Shown here: one piece after another, positions 27,325-34,624 of the stretch | Numbering within the stretch: position 1 is the first letter of the stretch | Layout of the letters: each line of letters starts with the position of its first letter | Assembly (NCBI GenBank): GCA_028280265.1 | Contig: JANQMD010000044.1 | Location: 1-64,000, forward strand | Direction of reading: 5' to 3' | Length of the DNA: 64,000 nucleotides | From: Flavobacteriaceae bacterium | GTDB lineage: Bacteria > Bacteroidota > Bacteroidia > Flavobacteriales > Flavobacteriaceae | The notes under the pieces: model-generated | Database searches by the model: none | What the model saw: only the letters and a program-made list of their open reading frames with translations | What the model was told of the DNA's origin: nothing | Translations under genes and position numbers: made by a program

Positions 27325-27774
27325 GAGTTTGAAGTCGAAATTGAAACTGAGATTTAAACTTCAAGTTGAAAAAGTGAAAAAGGAAAAATAAATTATCAAA
27401 AATAGCTATGAAATACGATTTAAGTGAACGATTAGAAGATTATGCTGCTGATATAATTTTACTATTCGGTAAAAAACCAAGTTCTTTTGCTGGAGAATAT
27501 TTAGCAAAGCAATTAATTAGATCAGCATGTTCTTCTGCATTAAATTATGGAGAAGCATTAGGAGCAGGAACAAATAAAGATAAAGTTAACAAACTTAGAA
27601 TATGTCTAAAGGAGTTAAGAGAATCTTTGAGGAATTTAAATATTCAAACAAAGTCAAAATTGATCTCAGAAGAAAGCCTAAGAACTTTAAAAGATGAAAA
27701 CGATCAATTGATTAGGATTATAGTAACAAGAATTAAAAATATAAATTAAACTCTTCGAATTCGATTTCAAATTC
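27325..27774. mobile_element. Candidate IVS-like cassette 1: inverted-repeat arms around a four-helix-bundle gene
   Basis: Arms at 27325-27346 (starting gagtttgaag) and 27753-27774 (starting cttcgaattc) pair imperfectly at about 17 of 22 positions and enclose the gene at 27408-27749. The left side also contains its own hairpin, AACTTGAAG/CTTCAAGTT, at about 27314-27370. The layout (S23-family ORF in the loop of a long stem) is that of 23S rRNA intervening sequences, here placed between paaA and paaB. Mobility is inferred, and no target duplication was identified. Confidence 0.5.
27408..27749 (+). CDS. Four-helix-bundle protein (S23/intervening-sequence protein family), copy 1
   Basis: A 113-residue all-helical protein: RLEDYAADIILLF, LAKQLIRSACSSALNYGEALGA, NKLRICLKELRESLRNLNIQ, LKDENDQLIRIIVTRI. 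The pattern IRSxxSSALNxGE is the hallmark of the small four-helix family first found in 23S rRNA intervening sequences and related to Avd proteins. No catalytic residues are known, and it may bind nucleic acid as an oligomer. It interrupts paaA-paaB. The 21 bases before its ATG are nearly the same as those before copy 2 at 28158. Confidence 0.88.
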   Translation: MKYDLSERLEDYAADIILLFGKKPSSFAGEYLAKQLIRSACSSALNYGEALGAGTNKDKVNKLRICLKELRESLRNLNIQTKSKLISEESLRTLKDENDQLIRIIVTRIKNIN

Positions 27775-27793
27775 GAACTCAATTTTGTGATTT

Positions 27794-28078
27794 ATGAAAA
27801 AAAACTGGCCTCTTTGGGAAGTATTTGTACGAAGCAAAAACGGATTAGAACATCGTCATTTTGGAAGCCTACATGCTGCTGATGCAGAGATGGCACTAGA
27901 AAATGCGAGAGATGTATATACAAGGCGTAATGAAGGTGTAAGTATTTGGGTGGTAGAGTCAAAAAACATTACTGCATCCAATCCAGAAAATAATGGTGAA
28001 TTGTTTGAGCCTGCTCAGGACAAAATATACCGTCACCCGACGTTTTATGATTTGCCAGACGAAGTAAAGCATATGTAG
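27794..28078 (+). CDS. paaB: Phenylacetyl-CoA epoxidase subunit PaaB
   Basis: A 94-residue bridging subunit of the PaaABC complex. It is recognised by WPLWEVFVRSKNGLEHRHFGSLHA, the ENARDVYTRRNEG block and the tail HPTFYDLPDEVKHM. It is flanked on both sides by four-helix-bundle cassettes, so its expression within the operon depends on transcription through both. Confidence 0.97.
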   Translation: MKKNWPLWEVFVRSKNGLEHRHFGSLHAADAEMALENARDVYTRRNEGVSIWVVESKNITASNPENNGELFEPAQDKIYRHPTFYDLPDEVKHM

Positions 28079-28084
28079 AATTTG

Positions 28085-28532
28085 AAGACGAAATCGAAGT
28101 TGAAACTGGATTTGAATTCGATTTTTCGATAGAATAAGTAAATTATTAAAGATAGCTATGAAAAAATACGATTTAGATGATCGATTGGAAAACTTTGCAG
28201 CATCAATAATTAGGTTTTATAATGACAAACCAAAGACTTTTGCAGCAGATTATTTAGTGAAACAGTTAATCAGATCATCTTGTTCCTCTGCTCTCAACTT
28301 TGGAGAGTATTTAGGAGCAGCTAGTGATAAGGATAAATCTAATAAATTAAGAATTGTTCTTAAGGAACTTAGAGAAAGTATTAGAAATATAAATATTCAA
28401 TCTAAAGCTTTCATATATGAAGAAACAGAATTGGAAATATTAAAAAAAGAAAACGATGAATTGATAAGAATTGTAGTGACGATTTTAAAACGATACTAAT
28501 TTCGTCTTCACTTTCATCTTCAATTTCGTCTT
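28085..28532. mobile_element. Candidate IVS-like cassette 2: inverted-repeat arms around a four-helix-bundle gene
   Basis: The left arm 28085-28109 (starting aagacgaaat) and right arm 28508-28532 (ending atttcgtctt) can pair at about 20-21 of 25 positions, enclosing the ORF at 28158-28499 in the loop. The left arm starts 6 bp after the paaB stop and the right arm ends 7 bp before the paaC start, so the cassette almost exactly fills the spacer. This is the clearest intervening-sequence-like arrangement in the window. Confidence 0.55.
28158..28499 (+). CDS. Four-helix-bundle protein (S23/intervening-sequence protein family), copy 2
   Basis: A 113-residue paralogue of copy 1 (both share YDLxxRLE, LVKQLIRSSCSSALNFGEYLGA and NKLRIVLKELRESIRNINIQ). 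It lies between paaB and paaC in the loop of a long inverted repeat. The leader aattattaaagatagctATG matches that of copy 1, suggesting that leader and ORF were duplicated as a unit. The role is unknown. It has no catalytic motif, and relation to Avd/S23 suggests RNA or DNA contact. Confidence 0.88.
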   Translation: MKKYDLDDRLENFAASIIRFYNDKPKTFAADYLVKQLIRSSCSSALNFGEYLGAASDKDKSNKLRIVLKELRESIRNINIQSKAFIYEETELEILKKENDELIRIVVTILKRY

Positions 28533-28539
28533 TATACTT

Positions 28540-29292
28540 ATGAATACAAACTTATATAATTACATACTAGGTATTGCAGATAACTCATTGATTCTCGGAC
28601 AACGATTAGGAGAATTGTGCGGACATGGTCCCAGTCTTGAAATTGATATTGCTTGTACCAATATCTCATTGGATTTATTTGGTCAGACTAGAAGTTATTA
28701 CCAGTATGCGGCAAAGATCAAAGAAGAAGGAACTACAGAAGACGATATCGCTTTCTTACGTAGAGAAAGAGAATATATGAATCTATTATTAGTAGAGCAA
28801 CCTAACAGAGATTTTGGACATATCATGGCAAGGCAGTTCTTGTTTGATGTGTATCATCTGTTGTTGCTACAGGAGTTAGAGAAAAGTCGTGACATGACTC
28901 TGGCAGCCATTGCTAAAAAATCCATTAAAGAAGTGAGTTATCATTTGCGTTTCTCTTCTGATTGGATCAAACGATTGGGTGATGGAATCGAAGAAAGTCA
29001 TCAAAGAGTACAAACTGCAATAGATTCATTGTGGACCTACACAGACGAACTGTTTCATCAAACGGAAGCTGATAAAGTCATGATCGAAGAAGGAATTGGT
29101 GTAGATGTTACAAAATTTAAAGATGACTATTTAAAAAGAGTAACTGCTATCCTAGAAGAAGCAACTTTGAAAATTCCAGAAACCAAATGGTTTCAAAAGG
29201 GAGGAAAACAAGGAATTCACACAGAACATTTAGGGTATTTATTAAGCGATTTGCAGTACATGCAGAGGACCTATCCTAATATGGAGTGGTAG
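28540..29292 (+). CDS. paaC: Phenylacetyl-CoA epoxidase, structural subunit PaaC
   Basis: The non-catalytic ferritin-like partner of PaaA. A 250-residue helical protein with DNSLILGQRLGELCGHGPSLEIDIA, FLRREREYMNLLLVEQPNRDFGH and the tail YLLSDLQYMQRTYPNMEW, typical of PaaC. It is closely followed by paaD (8 bp if paaD starts at 29301). Confidence 0.97.
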   Translation: MNTNLYNYILGIADNSLILGQRLGELCGHGPSLEIDIACTNISLDLFGQTRSYYQYAAKIKEEGTTEDDIAFLRREREYMNLLLVEQPNRDFGHIMARQFLFDVYHLLLLQELEKSRDMTLAAIAKKSIKEVSYHLRFSSDWIKRLGDGIEESHQRVQTAIDSLWTYTDELFHQTEADKVMIEEGIGVDVTKFKDDYLKRVTAILEEATLKIPETKWFQKGGKQGIHTEHLGYLLSDLQYMQRTYPNMEW

Positions 29293-29300
29293 CAAGTATC

Positions 29301-29801
29301 ATGACAGCAACAGAACAACACATAGAAAAAGAATTGGTTCCTATTTTGGAACAAGTCTCAGATCCGGAAATTCCGGTTTTGTCTATTATGGACATGGGAG
29401 TGGTTCGTTCTGCTATTATTGAAAACAACGAAGCCAAGATTCAAATTACTCCCACCTACAGTGGTTGTCCAGCGATGGATGTCATAGGAGATGATATCAA
29501 AAAAGCATTATTAGACGCGGGATATCAATCGCAAGTCGAATTGATTCTCTCTCCTGCTTGGACAACAGATTGGATCACTCCAAGAGGTAGAAAAGCATTG
29601 GAAGATTATGGAATTGCGGCACCTTTGGATCCAATTTCTGACAAAGCAGTTCTTTTAGAAGATCAACGCATAGTGAAATGTACAATTTGTGGATCTCAAA
29701 ACACAAAACTAGTCAGTCAGTTTGGCTCTACAGCTTGCAAAGCCTTGTTCAAATGTGACGATTGCCAAGAACCTTTCGATTATTTTAAATGTCTAAAATG
29801 A
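29301..29801 (+). CDS. paaD: Phenylacetate degradation protein PaaD (DUF59 Fe-S maturation factor)
   Basis: A 166-residue protein. The N-terminal DUF59/MIP18 domain has VSDPEIPVLSIMDMGVV and the cysteine in TPTYSGCPAMDVIG. The C-terminal zinc-ribbon-like part has CTICGSQN, a STACKALFKCDDC stretch and a final FKC. It is thought to help mature the PaaE iron-sulphur or PaaA di-iron centres. An upstream GTG at 29286 overlapping paaC is possible, but the ATG at 29301 gives the better family start. Confidence 0.94.
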   Translation: MTATEQHIEKELVPILEQVSDPEIPVLSIMDMGVVRSAIIENNEAKIQITPTYSGCPAMDVIGDDIKKALLDAGYQSQVELILSPAWTTDWITPRGRKALEDYGIAAPLDPISDKAVLLEDQRIVKCTICGSQNTKLVSQFGSTACKALFKCDDCQEPFDYFKCLK

Positions 29802-29825
29802 AAAAATAATGAATAACCAATATTA

Positions 29826-29876
29826 AATATAGAATGATGAAATGTTCCAAAGAAGTTAACTTTGAATTTCTATATT
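29826..29876. repeat. Hairpin in the paaD-paaG spacer
   Basis: AATATAGAA (29826-29834) pairs with TTCTATATT (29868-29876), and an inner stem CAAAG/CTTTG surrounds gttaa. The right flank continues with attcagtattcgatattcaacatt, the same phrase found at 31190-31216, which marks a second sequence family of intergenic hairpins. Confidence 0.6.
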
Positions 29877-29905
29877 CAGTATTCGATATTCAACATTAAA
29901 CTATT

Positions 29906-30688
29906 ATGAGTACAACGATTCAATTAACCGTTGAAAATAAAGTAGCCGTTATCACATTGAACAGACCTGAGGTGTTCAATAGCTTCAATCGAGAAATGGC
30001 ATTGACATTGCAAGATACTTTTGACGCTTGCGAAAAAAATGATGATGTAAGAGCCATTGTTCTTACTGGGAATGGAAAAGCTTTTTGTGCAGGACAAGAC
30101 CTAAAAGAAGTCACTTCTCCCGAATTGAATCCAGGATTTAAAAAAATATTGGAAGAACATTACAATCCTATTATCACAAGAATTCGTGATATTAAGAAAC
30201 CAGTAATCGGAGCAATCAATGGGGTAGCTGCTGGAGCTGGAGCGAATATTGCTTTGGCTTGTGATATTGTTGTGGCAGACGAAAGAGCCAGTTTCATTCA
30301 AGCATTTAGTTTGATTGGTTTGGTGCCAGATAGTGCTGGAACCTATTTTTTACCGCGTTTGATTGGATTTCAAAAAGCATCTGCTTTGGCAATGTTAGGC
30401 GATAAAATTGGAGCCGAAGGAGCAGAAAGAATGGGTATGATCTATAAATGTGTTCCTTCAAATGAGTTCCAAGAAACCATTCAAAAATTGGCTTTAAAAT
30501 TGGCTAATATGCCTACAAAAGCATTAGGAATGATCAAAGAATTATTCAACAAATCCATGACGAATAATTTGCAAGAACAATTGGCTATGGAATCAAAATA
30601 TCAAATTGAAGCTGCCCAAAGTGAAGATTATGCCGAAGGAGTTGCAGCGTTTATCGAAAAGAGAAAACCAAATTTTAAAGGAAAATGA
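29906..30688 (+). CDS. paaG: 1,2-epoxyphenylacetyl-CoA isomerase PaaG (crotonase fold)
   Basis: Converts the ring epoxide to oxepin-CoA and also shifts double bonds in the linear product. A 260-residue crotonase: the oxyanion-hole segments are GNGKAFCAGQDLKEV and GAINGVAAGAGANIALACDIV. The catalytic aspartate is in LVPDSAGTYFLPRLIG, where PaaG carries DSxGT. Its place after paaD supports PaaG rather than PaaF. Confidence 0.94.
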   Translation: MSTTIQLTVENKVAVITLNRPEVFNSFNREMALTLQDTFDACEKNDDVRAIVLTGNGKAFCAGQDLKEVTSPELNPGFKKILEEHYNPIITRIRDIKKPVIGAINGVAAGAGANIALACDIVVADERASFIQAFSLIGLVPDSAGTYFLPRLIGFQKASALAMLGDKIGAEGAERMGMIYKCVPSNEFQETIQKLALKLANMPTKALGMIKELFNKSMTNNLQEQLAMESKYQIEAAQSEDYAEGVAAFIEKRKPNFKGK

Positions 30689-30693
30689 AATAA

Positions 30694-31210
30694 TGAATAT
30701 GTAATACTGAATAATGAAGTAAGAAGTTTTCAGTTTTCAATATTTTAAAATAAAAATTGCACGTTATGAAAAGAAAGTACGATCTTGAAGAAAGGTTGAT
30801 TCAATTTTCAATTAATATTATTGAACTTTGTAGACAATCAACTAAAAGTTTTGCCTCAGAACATTTAATCAAGCAGATTATTCGTTCCTCCACATCTTCA
30901 GCATTAAACTATGGTGAAGCTCAAAGCGCAGAGTCAACGAAAGATTTTCAGCATAAAATGAAAATTTGTCTGAAAGAACTGAGGGAAACATTGGTCAATT
31001 TGAAAATTCAAAAAGGAATTAACTCGATTGATAATAAAGAAAATTTAGAAAGAGTTCTCGTTGAGAATAATGAATTAATAGCGATTTTCGTTTCAAGCAT
31101 TCGAACATCGCAAAACAAAAGTAAATAACGAATATTGGATAAAGAATACTGAATTATAAAGTAAGTTTAAAATAGAACTTGGATATTCAGCATTCAGTAT
31201 TCGATATTCA
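30694..31210. mobile_element. Candidate IVS-like cassette 3: inverted-repeat arms around a four-helix-bundle gene
   Basis: The left arm 30694-30728 (starting tgaatatgtaatactgaat) and right arm 31176-31210 (ending tattcgatattca) match at 26 of 35 positions and enclose the ORF at 30766-31128. The right flank (31130-31216) is also a hairpin by itself, because 31130-31155 carries another copy of the left-arm phrase. The arm sequence differs from cassettes 1 and 2, yet the architecture is the same. Confidence 0.5.
30766..31128 (+). CDS. Four-helix-bundle protein (S23/intervening-sequence protein family), copy 3
   Basis: A 120-residue member of the same subfamily as copies 1 and 2 (KYDLEERLIQF, LIKQIIRSSTSSALNYGEAQSA, KICLKELRETLVNLKIQ), but more diverged and with a longer, polar tail. 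The ATG at 30766 is preferred to a TTG three codons upstream. It lies between paaG and paaH. Role unknown. Confidence 0.86.
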   Translation: MKRKYDLEERLIQFSINIIELCRQSTKSFASEHLIKQIIRSSTSSALNYGEAQSAESTKDFQHKMKICLKELRETLVNLKIQKGINSIDNKENLERVLVENNELIAIFVSSIRTSQNKSK

Positions 31211-31222
31211 ACATTCATAAAT

Positions 31223-32395
31223 ATGAACGTAGGAATTATAGGTTCAGGAACCATGGGAAGCGGCATAGCACAAGTAGCAGCTACTTCTGGGTGTAAGGTA
31301 AAACTATATGATACCAATCAAAATGCTTTGGACAAAAGCAAAAATGCTTTGGAAAAAGTATTGAATAGATTGATTGAGAAAGGACGAATTGACGAAAATG
31401 AAAAGTCGAGAATTCAAGGAAATATTTCCTATGTAAATTCCTTGAAGGATTTAAACGATTCTAACTTAACTATTGAAGCAATTATCGAGAACTTGGATGT
31501 CAAACAAAAAGTGTTTGCTGATCTAGAAACCTACGTTTCTGATGATTGTATCATAGCATCCAATACCTCTAGTTTGTCCATTGCATCAATTGCCTCGTCA
31601 TTACAAAAGCCAGAGCGCTGTGTGGGAATCCATTTTTTTAATCCAGCACCATTAATGAAGTTGGTCGAAGTGATTCCAGCGATCCAAACCTCAAAAGAAG
31701 TTTTAGATGCATCAGTTGAAACCATTACTTCATGGAAAAAAGTAGTAGCTGTGGCAAAAGATACTCCTGGGTTTATTGTAAATCGTGTGGCAAGACCTTT
31801 CTACGGCGAATCTTTACGAGTTTATGAAGAAGGAATCGCAGATTTTGCAACCATAGATTGGAGCCTAAAAACACTTGGAAAATTTAGAATGGGACCATTT
31901 GAGTTGATGGATTTCATTGGAAATGATGTCAACTATACAGTAACTGAAACAGTTTTTACTGCCTTCTACTTTGATCCAAGGTACAAGCCTGCATTTACAC
32001 AAAAGCGTTTTGCAGAAGCAGGATACTTAGGAAGAAAATCAGGAAAGGGATACTACGAATATCAGAATGGTATGAGTAGTGCTGAATTTATTTCAGCATC
32101 TGCTATAAAGGATGATGAACTAGCACAACGAATTTTTGATAGAGTTTTGGTAATGTTGATCAACGAAGCTGCAGATGCATTGTTCTTGAATATTGCTTCT
32201 GCTGAAGATATTGACAATGCCATGACCAAAGGAGTCAACTATCCAAAAGGATTGTTGGCTTGGGCCGACGAAAAAGGAATTGATTGGTGTGTCAACCAAT
32301 TGGATGCCTTATATGATGAGTATCATGAAGATCGATATAGATGCAGTCCGCTATTGAGAAAAATGAATAGAGAAGGGAAAACGTTTTTTTGTTAG
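31223..32395 (+). CDS. paaH: 3-hydroxyadipyl-CoA dehydrogenase PaaH
   Basis: Oxidises 3-hydroxyadipyl-CoA to 3-oxoadipyl-CoA with NAD. A Rossmann motif GIIGSGTMGSGIAQVAATSG opens the protein. The catalytic histidine is in CVGIHFFNPAPLMKLVEV, and the C-terminal dimer domain has FRMGPFELMDFIGNDVN and LGRKSGKGYYEY. At 390 residues it is shorter than the roughly 475-510 residues of E. coli PaaH, but both functional domains are present. Confidence 0.93.
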   Translation: MNVGIIGSGTMGSGIAQVAATSGCKVKLYDTNQNALDKSKNALEKVLNRLIEKGRIDENEKSRIQGNISYVNSLKDLNDSNLTIEAIIENLDVKQKVFADLETYVSDDCIIASNTSSLSIASIASSLQKPERCVGIHFFNPAPLMKLVEVIPAIQTSKEVLDASVETITSWKKVVAVAKDTPGFIVNRVARPFYGESLRVYEEGIADFATIDWSLKTLGKFRMGPFELMDFIGNDVNYTVTETVFTAFYFDPRYKPAFTQKRFAEAGYLGRKSGKGYYEYQNGMSSAEFISASAIKDDELAQRIFDRVLVMLINEAADALFLNIASAEDIDNAMTKGVNYPKGLLAWADEKGIDWCVNQLDALYDEYHEDRYRCSPLLRKMNREGKTFFC

Positions 32396-32425
32396 TAATT
32401 AGCAATCAGGTATTTGGAATTGGGA

Positions 32426-32809
32426 ATGAGTAATAAAAGTAAATATCATTTTAAGTTTGAGGATTTAAACGTTTATCAAAAAGCTTTAGATTTTGGTGAG
32501 TTGGTAAATGATATAGTTAAAGGTTTTCCTAATCATGAATTATATGCTTTATCATCTCAATTCAGAAGAGCTGCAGATTCAATAGCATTGAATATTGCAG
32601 AAGGTTACCCTGGTTCAGATGCTCAATTTGTGAAACATTTAAACTATGCTATTTACAGCTCAAATGAATGTGTTAGTTGCAGTACCAAAGCTGTAAGGCG
32701 GAATTACATAAGTTTCGAACAAGATGAAGAAAACAGAAAACGAATTTCTGAATTAACAAAGATGATGTCATCTTTGAGAAAGAAAATTATTGAAAGAATG
32801 AATACCTAA
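32426..32809 (+). CDS. Four-helix-bundle protein (S23 family, different subfamily), copy 4
   Basis: A 127-residue protein of the classic four-helix type: FEDLNVYQKALDFGELVNDI, LSSQFRRAADSIALNIAEGYPG, FVKHLNYAIYSSNECVSC. It is clearly separate from copies 1-3 but of the same superfamily. The ATG at 32426 is chosen over a TTG at 32414. Short inverted arms are suggested by caggtatt (about 32407) and aatacctaa (about 32801), but they are weak. It sits between paaH and paaI, so it is an independent insertion of a relative into the same operon. Confidence 0.86.
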   Translation: MSNKSKYHFKFEDLNVYQKALDFGELVNDIVKGFPNHELYALSSQFRRAADSIALNIAEGYPGSDAQFVKHLNYAIYSSNECVSCSTKAVRRNYISFEQDEENRKRISELTKMMSSLRKKIIERMNT

Positions 32810-32829
32810 TGCCTAATCTCTAAAATCAA

Positions 32830-33246
32830 ATGCCTTTAAGCGGAGCAAAAATTCCATACAAAATGCTAAAAGATGATGCTTACAGCCAATGGTTGGGTAT
32901 TGAGATTTTAGAAAGTCAAATTGGTCGTGTGAAAGTTGGGATGACGATTCGAAAAGAGATGCTGAATGGCTTTTACAAAGCTCATGGTGGAATCAGCTTT
33001 GCTCTGGCAGATTCGGCGTTTGCCTTTGCAGCGAATACACATGGAAAGCACGCGCTTACTGTGGAGACGTCGATTAATCATATAGAAGCATTGAACGAAG
33101 GAGATTACATCACCGCGGAGTCGGTGATAGAAAAAAAGAACAACAAATTAGGCTTCAATATCATTGAAGTAAAACGAGAAGAAGAACTAGTTGCCTTGTA
33201 CAAAGGTGTCGTTTATAGAACCCAAAAAGAATGGAAAAACGATTAA
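32830..33246 (+). CDS. paaI: Hydroxyphenylacetyl-CoA thioesterase PaaI
   Basis: A 138-residue hotdog-fold thioesterase. The block EMLNGFYKAHGGISFALADSAFAFAAN contains the catalytic Asp and Gly-Gly segment of the PaaI family. It hydrolyses dead-end CoA thioesters such as hydroxyphenylacetyl-CoA and frees CoA. It follows the fourth four-helix gene by 20 bp. Confidence 0.93.
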   Translation: MPLSGAKIPYKMLKDDAYSQWLGIEILESQIGRVKVGMTIRKEMLNGFYKAHGGISFALADSAFAFAANTHGKHALTVETSINHIEALNEGDYITAESVIEKKNNKLGFNIIEVKREEELVALYKGVVYRTQKEWKND

Positions 33247-33247
33247 C

Positions 33248-33309
33248 GATTGATGATTTTTGATTGGAGAATATAGACTTGAAAATTAAACAATCAACAA
33301 TCAACAATC
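33248..33309. repeat. Hairpin in the paaI-thiolase spacer
   Basis: The arm 33248-33266 (starting gattgatgat) pairs with 33291-33309 (starting caatcaacaa) at 17 of 19 positions, with a 24-nt loop. The right arm is itself a short tandem array of caatcaa. It resembles the hairpin at 26278. Confidence 0.65.
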
Positions 33310-33319
33310 TCAAATCAAT

Positions 33320-34528
33320 ATGAAAGAAGCATATATCATAGACGGTGTTCGTACACCGATAGGAAATTACAAAGGAACCTTATCAGCAGTAAGAACAGAT
33401 GATTTAGGTGCTATTGTCATTAAAGAACTCATAGAACGTAATACAAACATTCCCAAAGATGCTTACGATGATGTTATTATGGGTTGTGCCAATCAGGCTG
33501 GAGAAGACAATCGGAATGTAGCGAGGATGTCATCCTTACTTGCGGGCTTGCCTTTTACGGTACCAGGGGAAACAATCAATAGATTGTGTAGTTCTGGACT
33601 TTCGGCAATCATTCAAGCAAATCGCGCTATCAAAGCGGGTGATGGAGACTTGTTTATTTCTGGCGGGGTTGAAAACATGACGCGGGGTCCTTATGTAATT
33701 GCAAAACCATCGAGTGCCTTTGGAAACGATTCTAAAATGTACGATTCGAGTTTTGGATGGCGATTTGTCAATCCAAAAATGCATGAAATGTATGGGACTG
33801 ACGGAATGGGAAATACAGCTGAGAATTTGGTTGAGAAATACAATATTTCTAGACAAGATCAAGATGCTTTTGCCTATTGGAGTCAGATGAAAGCGAGCAA
33901 AGCTCAGGAGAATGGTCGTCTAGATAAAGAGATTGTTTCTGTTGAAATTCCTCAGCGCAAAAAAGACCCAATCATCTTTTCAAAAGATGAGTTTGTAAAA
34001 CCAACAACCAAAAAAGAAATCCTTGCAAAGTTACGTCCTGCTTTCAAAAAAGAAGGAGGAAGTGTAACAGCAGGAAATTCATCCGGATTAAACGATGGGG
34101 CCGCGGCTACCATCGTAGCTTCCGAAGACGCGGTAAAAAAATACAATCTAAAACCATTGGCGAGAATTGTAAGCTCTGCGGTGGTGGGAGTTGAACCAAG
34201 GATCATGGGAATTGGACCCGTACAAGCATCCAATAAAGCATTGGAAAAAGCAGGGTTGACCATGGATGATATAGACATTATAGAGTTGAATGAAGCTTTT
34301 GCAGCGCAAGCTTTGGCTTGTACAAGAGCCTGGGGATTGGCGGATGATGATCCAAGATTAAATCCAAATGGAGGCGCCATAGCTATTGGTCATCCATTAG
34401 GCGTAACCGGTGCGAGAATAGCTTATTCAGCTGCACTGGAATTACAAGAACAACAAAAAAGATATGCGTTAGTAACCATGTGTGTAGGTGTAGGGCAAGG
34501 GTATGCTGCTATTATAGAAAAGGTTTAA
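33320..34528 (+). CDS. paaJ: 3-oxoadipyl-CoA/3-oxo-5,6-dehydrosuberyl-CoA thiolase
   Basis: Catalyses the two thiolytic steps of the pathway. A 402-residue thiolase with the nucleophilic cysteine in NRLCSSGLSAI near residue 90, the catalytic His in GGAIAIGHPLGVTGAR and the second Cys in VTMCVGVGQGYA. Its position between paaI and paaZ supports the PaaJ role rather than a general acetyl-CoA acetyltransferase. Confidence 0.95.
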   Translation: MKEAYIIDGVRTPIGNYKGTLSAVRTDDLGAIVIKELIERNTNIPKDAYDDVIMGCANQAGEDNRNVARMSSLLAGLPFTVPGETINRLCSSGLSAIIQANRAIKAGDGDLFISGGVENMTRGPYVIAKPSSAFGNDSKMYDSSFGWRFVNPKMHEMYGTDGMGNTAENLVEKYNISRQDQDAFAYWSQMKASKAQENGRLDKEIVSVEIPQRKKDPIIFSKDEFVKPTTKKEILAKLRPAFKKEGGSVTAGNSSGLNDGAAATIVASEDAVKKYNLKPLARIVSSAVVGVEPRIMGIGPVQASNKALEKAGLTMDDIDIIELNEAFAAQALACTRAWGLADDDPRLNPNGGAIAIGHPLGVTGARIAYSAALELQEQQKRYALVTMCVGVGQGYAAIIEKV

Positions 34529-34535
34529 AATTAAA

Positions 34536-34608
34536 GATTGAAGATAATCGATTGGGGATTTAAGAATTGCGAGTGACTTCAACAACCAAAAATCGTTAAT
34601 CTACAATC
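34536..34608. repeat. Hairpin in the thiolase-paaZ spacer
   Basis: The arm 34536-34553 (starting gattgaagat) pairs with 34591-34608 (ending ctacaatc) at 15 of 18 positions. It belongs to the same gattg/caatc group as the hairpins at 26278 and 33248. Confidence 0.6.
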
Positions 34609-34624
34609 TCAAACAATAAGAGAT

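Noticed and set aside
2511..31128. A diversity-generating retroelement made of the RT and the Avd-like four-helix-bundle genes
   Set aside because: Avd proteins are relatives of S23 proteins, but the RT palm box is QGVPTSP (retron/group II type), the RT is frameshifted, the genes are more than 20 kb apart and I saw no template/variable repeat pair.
33536..34380. Long open frames on the minus strand under the thiolase gene
   Set aside because: They are shadows of a clear thiolase gene in codon-biased sequence, with no family features or start signals of their own.
26278..34608. CRISPR-like array from the recurring caatctcaaatc phrases
   Set aside because: The phrases are irregularly spaced, form hairpins between genes and have no repeat-spacer periodicity or cas genes.
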